Assembly (NCBI GenBank): GCA_905236815.1
Contig: CAJOPE010000093.1
Span: 1-36,202, forward strand
Length of the DNA: 36,202 nt
Direction: 5' to 3'
DNA from: an uncultured Prevotella sp.
GTDB taxonomy: Bacteria; Bacteroidota; Bacteroidia; Bacteroidales; Bacteroidaceae
Part shown: positions 9,829 to 17,539 of the stretch, piece by piece
How the letters are laid out: each line of letters begins with the position of its first letter
How positions within the stretch are numbered: position 1 is the first letter of the stretch
Translations under genes and position numbers: made by a program
The notes under the pieces: generated by a model
Told to the model about the DNA's origin: nothing
What the model saw: only the letters and a program-made list of their open reading frames with translations
Database searches by the model: none

Positions 9829-9835
9829 ATCTTTG
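9828..9835 (+). promoter_or_regulatory. Putative -7 promoter box of mannan unit B
   Basis: TATCTTTG matches TAnnTTTG and is followed by C, as is common in this phylum. The place where a -33 element would lie is inside the preceding terminator stem and has no TTTG. It would give a leader of about 55 bases before the GH27 start at 9895. Confidence 0.6.
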
Positions 9836-9894
9836 CATCGTGAATATATGTATTTGAAACTACAAACCTAATAAAGAAAAAATTTGTTTATTTT

Positions 9895-11115
9895 ATGAAG
9901 AAGTTACTGTTTCTAGTTATGATGTTATGTTCTGTTGTGTCAATCCATGCGCAAAAATGGGAACATCTAGCAGATACTCCTCAGATGGGGTGGAGTACCT
10001 GGAATAAATTCCAGGGAAATATTAATGAGGATATTATCAAGGGCATAGCTGATGCAATGGTCGAGAGTGGACTTAGAGATGCTGGCTATGTATATATTAA
10101 TATTGATGATTGTTGGCATGGTAAGCGTGATGCTAACGGTTTTATAACAGTTGATGAAAAGAAATTTCCTAGTGGAATGAAGGCACTGGCTGATTATGTT
10201 CATTCTAAAGGGTTGAAACTGGGTATTTATTCAGATGCAGGTACTGGAACTTGTGCTGGCATGCCTGGATCTCTTGGACACGAATATCAGGATGCGTTGC
10301 AATATGCTCGTTGGGAAATCGACTATTTGAAATATGACTGGTGTAATACTACCAATGTGAATCCTCAGGGAGCTTATCAGTTGATTAGTGATGCTTTGCG
10401 TGCTGCAGGTCGCCCAATTCTTCTCAGTATGTGTGAGTGGGGTAACAGCCACCCTTGGAAGTGGGCTTCTGAAATAGGACATAGCTGGCGTACTACTCCA
10501 GACATTTGGTGTGATTTCGACAGTCTTCGTGTGTTCCCAGACTATACGCAATTTGGTGTTATGCAGTGTATAAATTATAACGATTCACTTCGTGGTTATG
10601 CTGGTAAGGGACATTGGAATGATCCTGATATGCTGGAGGTTGGTAATGGCATGACAAATAATGAGGATCGTGCGCATTTCACTATGTGGGCAATGATGGC
10701 ATCTCCATTGATTATTGGTAATGATATCCGAAATATGAGTGAGGAGACTAAAGCTATTCTTATGAACAAGGAGGTTATTGCTTTTAATCAAGATACTCTT
10801 GGTGTTCAGGGATTACATCTTTGCGATGAGGCTGGTATTGCTGTCTGGTTCAAGCCACTTGCGAATGGTGACTGGGCTATGACGCTTTTTAATCCTACAA
10901 AGAAAGATGTGAAGTTTGCTTTGAACTGGCAGAATTATAATTTTACAGATGATGAGGTAAGCAAGTTAAGTACTGATTTTGATAAGATTATCTATAAAGT
11001 GAGAGATGTCTGGCAGCATAAGCTAGTTGGAAAGACCTCTAAGAAAAATAAGGTTGACCGTACGGTAGTTGTTCCTGCAAGAGATGTGATTACTTATCGA
11101 CTGATTAAGGGCTAA
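9895..11115 (+). CDS. GH27 alpha-galactosidase, exported
   Basis: This 406-residue enzyme removes alpha-1,6-galactose side groups from galactomanno-oligosaccharides. A Sec signal peptide ends near residue 19 (VSIHAQ) with no lipobox, so it is probably periplasmic. The GH27 signatures are MGWSTWNKF (31-39), INIDDCWHG (69-76), the nucleophile D148 in YLKYDWC, the acid/base D203 in SWRTTPDIW (by alignment to the human enzyme's active-site region), and WNDPDMLEVGNG (241-252). The length is that of a two-domain GH27 enzyme, a barrel plus a C-terminal beta domain. It is the first gene of unit B, and only 2 bases separate its stop codon from the next start. Confidence 0.95.
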   Translation: MKKLLFLVMMLCSVVSIHAQKWEHLADTPQMGWSTWNKFQGNINEDIIKGIADAMVESGLRDAGYVYINIDDCWHGKRDANGFITVDEKKFPSGMKALADYVHSKGLKLGIYSDAGTGTCAGMPGSLGHEYQDALQYARWEIDYLKYDWCNTTNVNPQGAYQLISDALRAAGRPILLSMCEWGNSHPWKWASEIGHSWRTTPDIWCDFDSLRVFPDYTQFGVMQCINYNDSLRGYAGKGHWNDPDMLEVGNGMTNNEDRAHFTMWAMMASPLIIGNDIRNMSEETKAILMNKEVIAFNQDTLGVQGLHLCDEAGIAVWFKPLANGDWAMTLFNPTKKDVKFALNWQNYNFTDDEVSKLSTDFDKIIYKVRDVWQHKLVGKTSKKNKVDRTVVVPARDVITYRLIKG

Positions 11116-11117
11116 AG

Positions 11118-12422
11118 ATGAATAAGCTAAAATATATTATATTATGCTTGCTTTGTCTGATACTTGGTATGCAGTCAAAAGCACAGATTGTAGGCAAGAA
11201 TATTGTTGTTACCATCACACCAGATCATAAGGATTGGAACTACAAGACTGGTGAGAAGGCTACCTTTATAGTAAATGTTCGTAAGTCACAGACACTTTTG
11301 GATAATGTAAAGGTTAGCTATGAGGCAGGCCCTGTGATGTATCCTGAAGTGAAGAAGACCGCTACCCTCAAAGATGGTACGATGAAATACACAGCCAGTA
11401 TGTCAACCCCAGGCTTCTACCGCTTGAGCGTTACTGCAGAAGTAGAAGGTAAGAAATATGAGGGAAGATGTACGGCAGCTTTCTCACCAGAGAAAATTCA
11501 GCCTTATTGCAAAGAACCAAAAGACTTTGACGGATTTTGGAAAAAAGCATTGGCTGATGCAAGATTTAATGATTTAAACTCGACTAAGCGTCTGCTACCA
11601 GAGCGCTGTACAAAGGACGCTAATGTATATGAAATAAGTTACGTTAATAATTCTTGGAATAGCAGAATGTATGGAATACTCTCGGTACCTGTGAAGGCAG
11701 GAAAGTATCCTGCACTTCTGCGAGTTCCTGGAGCTGGAGTTCGTCCTTATACGGGTGATACCTACACTGCCCCTTCTAAGGCAATTGTTCTTGAGATCGG
11801 TGTTCATGGTATTCCTGTAACTATGGAACAGAAAGTTTATGATAATTTACTGGCTGGTGCCTTGAATAATTACTGGTCGACTAATCTGGATGAGCCTAAC
11901 GAGAACTTCTACAAAAGAGTAGTTACTGGTGCTGTTCGTGGCGTTGATTATATTGCTTCTCTTCCAGAATGGAATGGCAAGACTATCGGTGTTACAGGTG
12001 CAAGTCAGGGAGGTTTCCTCTCCTTGGCTGTTGCCGCCCTCGATAATCGTGTTACATTTCTGGCAGCAGTTCATGATGCAATGTGTGATTTTGAGGCAGA
12101 AGTACATGGCGTGGCAGGTGGATGGCCCCATTATTTCCATGACAAGGCTAAGTTGGAAAGTATGAAAAATTCAAAGACACTGGAAGCAAAGATCGAAGGT
12201 GCTCGTTATTACGATGGGGTTAATTTTGCAAAGAGATGTCATGTTCCAGCATGGTTCTCATTTGGTTATAACGATGACGTAGTACCTCCTGTGTCTTCTT
12301 ATGGACTTTATAATATATATCCCGCAGAGAAGAAATTGTCTGTTTATCAGCAAACAGCTCACTTCTGGTATCAGGAGCAATGGGATGAATGGCAATCCTT
12401 TATCATTGATAATTTGAAATAA
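11118..12422 (+). CDS. CE7-like acetyl esterase (AXE1 family), exported
   Basis: This 434-residue esterase probably removes acetyl groups from manno-oligosaccharides so that the glycosidases can act. The signal peptide ends near residue 22. An N-terminal beta-sandwich-like region (about 25-125) precedes an alpha/beta-hydrolase domain of the AXE1/CE7 type. The catalytic triad reads S296 in GASQGG, D386 in GYNDDVVPP and H415 in TAHFWY. The motif RVPGAGVRPY (202-211) also fits this family. CE7 members act on acetylated xylo-oligosaccharides and antibiotics, so mannan as the acetyl carrier is inference from the operon. The start lies 2 bases after the GH27 stop, so translational coupling is likely. 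Confidence 0.85.
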   Translation: MNKLKYIILCLLCLILGMQSKAQIVGKNIVVTITPDHKDWNYKTGEKATFIVNVRKSQTLLDNVKVSYEAGPVMYPEVKKTATLKDGTMKYTASMSTPGFYRLSVTAEVEGKKYEGRCTAAFSPEKIQPYCKEPKDFDGFWKKALADARFNDLNSTKRLLPERCTKDANVYEISYVNNSWNSRMYGILSVPVKAGKYPALLRVPGAGVRPYTGDTYTAPSKAIVLEIGVHGIPVTMEQKVYDNLLAGALNNYWSTNLDEPNENFYKRVVTGAVRGVDYIASLPEWNGKTIGVTGASQGGFLSLAVAALDNRVTFLAAVHDAMCDFEAEVHGVAGGWPHYFHDKAKLESMKNSKTLEAKIEGARYYDGVNFAKRCHVPAWFSFGYNDDVVPPVSSYGLYNIYPAEKKLSVYQQTAHFWYQEQWDEWQSFIIDNLK

Positions 12423-12430
12423 CATTGAGT

Positions 12431-13483
12431 ATGAAGAAATTTCTAATACTATCAATCGGACTTTTGCTGGGTTCACAGCTTTATGCTGGTAATCCTGCTG
12501 ATAAACTTCTCAAGCAATTGAAGAAGATTAACAAGAAAGGTTATATGTTCGGTCACCAAGATGATACCTTCTATGGCCTTACCTGGGAATGGGAATATGG
12601 TCGAAGTGACTGCAAGGATCTTGTAGGAGACTATCCCGCTGTGATGGGATTTGATCTTGGCGGTATTGAGATGGATGACAAGAAGAATCTTGATAGCGTT
12701 CCGTTCAATAAGATACATGATGAGGCCATAGCCCATTATGAGCGTGGAGGTATAATTACCTTCAGCTGGCATCCTCGTAATCCACTTACTGGTGGAACGG
12801 CCTGGGATGTAACGTCAAACCTCGTAGTGAAGAGCATTCTTAAAGGAGGACCAATGCATGCTAAGTATCAGGTATGGCTAAAGCGAGTTGCGGATTTCCT
12901 TCTCACCATAAAGGACAAGGATGGAAAGCCGGTTCCAATTATCTTCCGCCCATGGCACGAAAATAATGGATCGTGGTTCTGGTGGGGACAGAAGTTGTGT
13001 TCTGCAGAGGAATTCAAAGGACTTTGGAATATGACACAGGATTATCTGTATAATCGAGGTCTTAATAATCTTCTTTTTAGCTACTCTCCAAATCTTCAGG
13101 GCGATTGGACGATGGATAAGTATTTGGAACGTTATCCTGGTGACGATAGAGTAGCTCTCATTGGTGAGGATGCTTACCAGTGGGGTACAGAAGCTGATTT
13201 CGTGAAGGGACTATCTGCAGATTTGGATTTTGTGGAGGCTTTTGCAAAGAAGCATAAGAAACTCTTCGCTCTTACAGAGTGTGGCTATAAGAATATTCCT
13301 GATAGTACATGGTGGACAAGAGTTCTGAAACCAATCATGGACAAGCATGAATTGCTTTATTTCCTCCCTTGGCGAAATGCAAAAAAAGAATATTTCGGTC
13401 CTGCGAAAGGATTTACAGGTGATGAAGATTTTATAAAACTTTATAATGCAAAGAATACTCTCTTTTTACAAGATATAAAATAA
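12431..13483 (+). CDS. GH26 beta-mannanase / mannobiose-releasing mannosidase
   Basis: The 350-residue product cuts beta-1,4-mannan. An in-frame TTG six bases upstream (12425) is possible, but the ATG at 12431 gives a clean MKK signal peptide start and is preferred. The signal peptide ends near A19 with no lipobox, so the enzyme is probably periplasmic. GH26 motifs are GHQDDTFYG (41-49), FSWHPRNP (111-118), acid/base E177 in FRPWHENNGSWFWWG, and nucleophile E283 in LTECG. The next three genes (GH130, transporter, epimerase) follow in the order known from the B. fragilis mannan pathway, where the GH26 enzyme releases mannobiose. The same product here is inference. Confidence 0.93.
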   Translation: MKKFLILSIGLLLGSQLYAGNPADKLLKQLKKINKKGYMFGHQDDTFYGLTWEWEYGRSDCKDLVGDYPAVMGFDLGGIEMDDKKNLDSVPFNKIHDEAIAHYERGGIITFSWHPRNPLTGGTAWDVTSNLVVKSILKGGPMHAKYQVWLKRVADFLLTIKDKDGKPVPIIFRPWHENNGSWFWWGQKLCSAEEFKGLWNMTQDYLYNRGLNNLLFSYSPNLQGDWTMDKYLERYPGDDRVALIGEDAYQWGTEADFVKGLSADLDFVEAFAKKHKKLFALTECGYKNIPDSTWWTRVLKPIMDKHELLYFLPWRNAKKEYFGPAKGFTGDEDFIKLYNAKNTLFLQDIK

Positions 13484-13493
13484 AACGACAACT

Positions 13494-13579
13494 GAAGAGG
13501 ATATAACACTATCAAGAATCCCTTGTGTATATACTATAATTTTTATGAACCTAATTTGATGTATCCTCTTCTTTTTTTT
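13494..13579 (+). other. Wide-loop inverted repeat followed by a T-tract, ahead of the GH130 gene
   Basis: GAAGAGGATA (13494-13503) is exactly complementary to TATCCTCTTC (13562-13571), and the second arm runs straight into eight T residues (13572-13579). The loop is 58 bases. It lies between the GH26 stop and the GH130 start. It could act as a conditional terminator or an RNA-processing site that sets GH130 expression apart from the upstream genes. The structure is seen; the function is a guess. Confidence 0.45.
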
Positions 13580-13604
13580 GAATAAGAATAAAAACAAAAA
13601 TAAA

Positions 13605-14777
13605 ATGAGCGATTTTCAAGAAAAAGTTAAGGCTCTTCGTCAGCATCATGAGGAATTGCTGACTCGTAAGAATGAGCCTATCGAGTGGGGAAATGGTATC
13701 TATACCAAATATAAGTACCCTATTTTGACAGCAGAACATACTCCATTGGAGTGGCGTTATGATTTTGACGAGAAGGACAATCCTTATCTAATGCAGCGCA
13801 TTATGATGGAGGCTGCTTTTAATTCTGGTGCTATCAAATGGAATGGCAAGTATCTATTGGTTGCACGTGTGGAAGGTGCCGACCGTAAAAGTTTCTTTGC
13901 AGTAGCAGAGTCTCCAAATGGTGTGGATAATTTCCGCTTTTGGCCAGAGCCAATCACAATGCCTGATGATGTGATACCTGCTACAAATATCTATGATATG
14001 CGTATTACTGCTCATGAGGATGGATGGATATACGGAATCTTCTGTGCAGAGCGCCATGATGATGAGCAGCCTGGTGATTTGTCGGCTGCTACTGCTACAG
14101 CAGCAATCGCACGCACACACGACCTCGTACATTGGGATCGTTTACCAGACTTGAAGACGAAGAGTCAGCAGCGTAATGTGGTCTTACATCCTGAGTTTGT
14201 TGATGGCAAATATGCTTTTTACACTCGTCCACAGGATGGATTCATTGATGCTGGTTCTGGTGGCGGTATTGGATGGGCATTAGTCGATGATATTGAGCAT
14301 GCTGAAATTAAAGAGGAAAAGATTATCTCTAGTCGTCACTACCATACTATAATGGAGGTGAAGAACGGTGAGGGACCTCATCCTATCAAGACAGATAAGG
14401 GATGGCTGCATCTTGCTCATGGTGTTCGTGGATGTGCTTCTGGACTTCGTTATGTATTATATATGTATATGACATCCCTTGAAGATCCTACTAAGGTGAT
14501 TGCTGAGCCAGGTGGCTATTTCCTTGTTCCAACAGGTGAGGAATATATCGGTGATGTAATGAATGTTGCCTTTGCCAATGGCTGGATTGCCGACGAGGAT
14601 GGAAAGGTGTTCATCTATTATGCTTCCAGTGATACACGTATGCATGTAGCTACTTCTACAATAGATAAGCTGGTTGACTATTGCATGAATACTCCAGCAG
14701 ATGGATTCACGACTTCTGCAAGTGTTGAGACTATTAAGAATCTGGTTCGTAAGAACAATAAGACTTTAAATAAGTAA
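13605..14777 (+). CDS. GH130 4-O-beta-D-mannosyl-D-glucose phosphorylase
   Basis: The enzyme cleaves beta-1,4-mannosylglucose with phosphate to mannose 1-phosphate and glucose in the cytoplasm. The ATG at 13605 gives 390 residues starting MSDFQEKVK. An in-frame TTG 27 bases upstream would only add a NK-repeat tail and is rejected. No signal peptide is present. The single catalytic acid of the family is D131 in ATNIYDMRITAHEDG, the position known for the B. fragilis phosphorylase. Other family landmarks are the WNGKYLLVARVEG stretch (79-91), RNVVLHPEF and GPHPIKT. The length equals that of GH130_1 enzymes. The transporter and epimerase genes downstream supply its substrate. Mannosylglucose specificity rather than longer mannosides is supported by this context and by subfamily resemblance. 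Confidence 0.93.
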   Translation: MSDFQEKVKALRQHHEELLTRKNEPIEWGNGIYTKYKYPILTAEHTPLEWRYDFDEKDNPYLMQRIMMEAAFNSGAIKWNGKYLLVARVEGADRKSFFAVAESPNGVDNFRFWPEPITMPDDVIPATNIYDMRITAHEDGWIYGIFCAERHDDEQPGDLSAATATAAIARTHDLVHWDRLPDLKTKSQQRNVVLHPEFVDGKYAFYTRPQDGFIDAGSGGGIGWALVDDIEHAEIKEEKIISSRHYHTIMEVKNGEGPHPIKTDKGWLHLAHGVRGCASGLRYVLYMYMTSLEDPTKVIAEPGGYFLVPTGEEYIGDVMNVAFANGWIADEDGKVFIYYASSDTRMHVATSTIDKLVDYCMNTPADGFTTSASVETIKNLVRKNNKTLNK

Positions 14778-14790
14778 ATACCATATTTCT

Positions 14791-14810
14791 CCTCCCCAGA
14801 CAAGGGGAGG
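14791..14810. repeat. REP-like hairpin (CCTCCCC/GGGGAGG), copy 1
   Basis: CCTCCCC (14791-14797) and GGGGAGG (14804-14810) flank the loop AGACAA, 13 bases after the GH130 stop codon. The same 7-base arms recur in both hairpins at 29340-29356 and 29684-29700, and a related hairpin is at 16280. It has no T run, so it is better read as a repeat or RNA-stabilising hairpin than as a terminator. Confidence 0.6.
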
Positions 14811-14880
14811 AAGGTAAGGAAAATAAAGTTTTCGATTTTGCGTTATCTAAATGAGATAAATGGTAAAATGAAAAACAAAA

Positions 14881-14918
14881 ATGAGTAATTACGGTTACTC
14901 ATTTCTAATTATTTTTTT
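14881..14918 (+). terminator. Hairpin plus T-tract abutting the transporter start codon
   Basis: ATGAGTAA (14881-14888) pairs with TTACTCAT (14895-14902) around the loop TTACGG. Seven T residues at 14912-14918 run directly into the ATG at 14919. The stem is modest and AT-rich and the T-tract is 9 bases away, so full termination is doubtful. Partial attenuation, or simply an unstructured U-rich leader behind a hairpin, is possible. The upstream part of the gap (14778-14880) holds REP-like copy 1 and nothing else that I recognise. Confidence 0.4.
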
Positions 14919-16262
14919 ATGGCAAGTTTAAAAGAAAAAATTGGTTATGCGTTGGGTGATGCCGCTGCAGGTGGAATCACATGGAAAGTAATGTCAATTG
15001 CTTTTCCTCTTTTCTTCACCAATGTGTTTGGTCTTACTATTGCTGATACAGCAACGTTGATGTTGATCGCCCGAATGTTTGATGTGGTTACCGACCCTTT
15101 GATGGGTGCTTTGGCTGACCGTACACAAAGTCGTTTTGGAACTTATCGTCCATGGATGATATATGGTGCAATTCCTTTCGGCCTTATTTTTGCTTTGCTT
15201 CTTTTCACACCAGACTTTGGTCCTGTGGGCAAGCGTATTTGGGCTTACAGTCTTTATCTGATGATGATGGCTGTATATACAGCAGTGAATGTTCCATACG
15301 GTTCACTCCTTGGTGTTATGACAGAGGATGACAATGAGAAAAATCAGTTCTCTTCTTTTAGAATGGTAGGTGCTTATGCCATGGGATTTGTTACTTTGCT
15401 TTCATTCCCATACCTACAGAAATTCGTTGGTGGTTCTCCTCAGCACCAGTATGCGGTACTAGGTGCTTTCTTTGGTGTAGTTGCTGCGTTGGGCACTCTT
15501 GCATGCGGCCTTCTCACTAAGGAACGTCTGAAACCAGTGCGTGCAGAGAAGTTCTCTTTTAAGCAGTTTGGTGACTTATTCAAGAATGCTCCTTGGATAT
15601 ACCTGACTCTTATCGGTATTTGTACCAACTTCTTTAATGGTTTCCGTTATGCTGTTGCTGGTTATTTGTTTGAATATTGTTTGAAAGGTGATGTCACAGT
15701 TAGTGGCCTTATCATCAATTATACTGTATTTATGACCTTTGGTGAGCTTACATGTATGGTGTTTGGAGGTATTTCACCAGTATTCACCAAATGGATGGGA
15801 TCTAAGAAGAAAGCTTTCAGTGTAGCCGCAATTATCTGTGCAGTTACCTCTGTAGGCTTCTTCTTTGTCCCAATGGACGCTTCTTACATCTGGGTGATGG
15901 TGGCTATTGTAATACTTACCTCAATCGGTGTTGGATTGTATTCTCCACTGTTGTGGTCTATGTATGCAGATGTTGCCGATTATGCTACTCAGAAGAATGG
16001 AACTTCTTCAACTGGCTTGATCTTCTCATCAGGAACAATGGCACAGAAATTTGGTACAGCAATTTCTGGTTCATTGGTAGCCCTGTTCCTTGGTATGGCA
16101 GGTTTTATTTCTGGTACAAATCCAGCAACTGGAGAAACCGTGATTACTATCACCAATGAAAGTGCTGTCCGTGAAATGGTATGGTCGCTGTTCTCACTCT
16201 TCCCAGCAGCAATAGTAGTCATCATGCTATTCCTTATTTACAAGTATCCAATTAAGAAATAG
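14919..16262 (+). CDS. GPH-family MFS sugar symporter, probably for mannobiose
   Basis: This 447-residue inner-membrane carrier has about 12 hydrophobic segments. The N-terminal GYALGDAAAGGITW (9-22) and the loop FDVVTDPLMGALADRTQSRF (54-73), continuing GTYRPW, are hallmarks of the glycoside-pentoside-hexuronide:cation symporters such as MelB. It should import the disaccharide released by the periplasmic GH26, GH27 and esterase enzymes. A symporter of this type sits at the same place, between mannosylglucose phosphorylase and epimerase, in the B. fragilis operon. The substrate is inferred from that. The start codon follows a T7 tract directly. Confidence 0.9.
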   Translation: MASLKEKIGYALGDAAAGGITWKVMSIAFPLFFTNVFGLTIADTATLMLIARMFDVVTDPLMGALADRTQSRFGTYRPWMIYGAIPFGLIFALLLFTPDFGPVGKRIWAYSLYLMMMAVYTAVNVPYGSLLGVMTEDDNEKNQFSSFRMVGAYAMGFVTLLSFPYLQKFVGGSPQHQYAVLGAFFGVVAALGTLACGLLTKERLKPVRAEKFSFKQFGDLFKNAPWIYLTLIGICTNFFNGFRYAVAGYLFEYCLKGDVTVSGLIINYTVFMTFGELTCMVFGGISPVFTKWMGSKKKAFSVAAIICAVTSVGFFFVPMDASYIWVMVAIVILTSIGVGLYSPLLWSMYADVADYATQKNGTSSTGLIFSSGTMAQKFGTAISGSLVALFLGMAGFISGTNPATGETVITITNESAVREMVWSLFSLFPAAIVVIMLFLIYKYPIKK

Positions 16263-16279
16263 AGAATACATTGTTAACT

Positions 16280-16299
16280 GCCCCTCCATTTGGAGGGGC
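16280..16299. repeat. REP-like hairpin, copy 2, ahead of the epimerase gene
   Basis: GCCCCTCCA (16280-16288) pairs perfectly with TGGAGGGGC (16291-16299) around a 2-base spacer, 15 bases before the epimerase ATG. Its right flank (GGGGCTTG) resembles that of the hairpin at 29684 (GGAGGCTTGG). No T run follows. Such a stable hairpin so close to a start codon could limit or shield translation or mark a processing site; this is inference. Confidence 0.6.
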
Positions 16300-16314
16300 T
16301 TGTAATATTTAATT

Positions 16315-17496
16315 ATGGACAATTTTAAGGGAGTTTTAAAGGATGTCCTAGAAAACAACATCCTGAAATACTGGATTGAAAAAGTAACCGATAATGAGAA
16401 TGGAGGTTACTATGGTCGGGTGGATGGACATGATGGCGTTCATCCAGAGGCTGAGAAGGGTGCTATTTTGAATGCCCGTATCTTATGGGCATTTTCTGCA
16501 GCATACCGAGTCTTAAAAAAACAGGAATATCTCAAAGCTGCAACTCGAGCTCGTGATTACATCCTTGAACATTTTATCGACAAGGAATTTGGTGGCGTAT
16601 ATTGGAGTGTTGACTGTAAAGGTAATCCAATTGATACCAAAAAGCAGACTTATGCGATTGGCTTTACTATTTATGGCATGAGCGAGTATGCTCGGGCAAC
16701 AGGGGATAAGGTTGCTCTGGATACTGCTATTCGTCTTTATGAGGATATAGAGAATCATGCGTATGATAAGAAAAACAATGGATATATCGAGGCCTTGACC
16801 AGGGAGTGGAAGCCTATAGAGGATATGCGCCTTTCCGATAAAGACGAGAACGGTAGCCGAACTATGAATACACACTTGCATATTATAGAGCCCTATACGA
16901 ATCTGTATCGTGTATATAAAGATGAAAAACTGAAGAATTCTATTCTGAATCTGCTCGATATCTTCACAGAGAAATTACTTAATAAAGAAAGCTATCATCT
17001 TGATTTGTTCTTTGATGATGAGTGGAAGGGCAAACGCAATATAGAGAGTTTTGGTCATGATATTGAGGCAAGTTGGCTTTTGCACGAAACTGCACTAGTG
17101 CTGAATGATCGTAAGGTGCTTCAGAAAATAGAACCGATTATTCGTAGGATAGCTGATGCTGCCGATGAAGGTTTACAGTCAGATGGAGGTATGATTTATG
17201 AGCATTGGAAAGACGGGGATCGCTATGACACCCAGCGCCAATGGTGGGTTCAATGTGAGAGCGTTATCGGTCACATTAACCTTTATCAGCATTTTGGCTA
17301 TGAGGAATCATTGGGTATTGCTGTTCGTGCATGGAGTTTCATCCAGAAGCATTTGATAGATTGGAAAAATGGCGAATGGCATTGGGCTATGTTGGAAGAT
17401 GGCTCCATTAATAAGGAAGATGATAAGGCTGGCTTTTGGAAATGTCCATATCACAATAGTAGAATGTGCTTAGAATTAATAGAGCGAGTTTTTTAA
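16315..17496 (+). CDS. Mannobiose/cellobiose 2-epimerase (AGE superfamily)
   Basis: This 393-residue cytoplasmic enzyme converts beta-1,4-mannobiose to mannosylglucose, the substrate of the GH130 phosphorylase. It has the (alpha/alpha)6-barrel features of the N-acylglucosamine 2-epimerase family: GYYGRVDGHDG (31-41), NTHLHIIEPYTNLYR (185-199) with H187, SFGHDIEASWLLHE (245-258) with the catalytic H248, QRQWWVQCESVIG (307-319), and FWKCPYHNSRMCLE (374-387) with H380. These histidines match those used for proton transfer in cellobiose 2-epimerases. There is no signal peptide. It is the last gene of unit B, and a separate promoter follows. I see no clear terminator between it and the next gene. 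Confidence 0.94.
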   Translation: MDNFKGVLKDVLENNILKYWIEKVTDNENGGYYGRVDGHDGVHPEAEKGAILNARILWAFSAAYRVLKKQEYLKAATRARDYILEHFIDKEFGGVYWSVDCKGNPIDTKKQTYAIGFTIYGMSEYARATGDKVALDTAIRLYEDIENHAYDKKNNGYIEALTREWKPIEDMRLSDKDENGSRTMNTHLHIIEPYTNLYRVYKDEKLKNSILNLLDIFTEKLLNKESYHLDLFFDDEWKGKRNIESFGHDIEASWLLHETALVLNDRKVLQKIEPIIRRIADAADEGLQSDGGMIYEHWKDGDRYDTQRQWWVQCESVIGHINLYQHFGYEESLGIAVRAWSFIQKHLIDWKNGEWHWAMLEDGSINKEDDKAGFWKCPYHNSRMCLELIERVF

Positions 17497-17526
17497 TATA
17501 AAGTGTACTATAACGAAAAAAGTTGT

Positions 17527-17534
17527 TATCTTTG
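17527..17534 (+). promoter_or_regulatory. -7 promoter box of the M15 peptidase gene
   Basis: TATCTTTG followed by C fits TAnnTTTG. Only 5 bases separate it from the ATG at 17540, so the transcript start would fall at or next to the start codon. No good -33 TTTG is visible 19-20 bases upstream. Confidence 0.6.
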
Positions 17535-17539
17535 CATGT

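Noticed and set aside
12425..12430. TTG as the GH26 start
   Set aside because: The ATG at 12431 gives a normal MKK signal peptide start, while TTG only adds two residues.
13578..13604. TTG start with an NKNKNKNK tail for the GH130 protein
   Set aside because: The ATG at 13605 gives the family's usual N terminus and puts the catalytic acid at position 131. The TTG lies inside the T-tract of the upstream inverted repeat.
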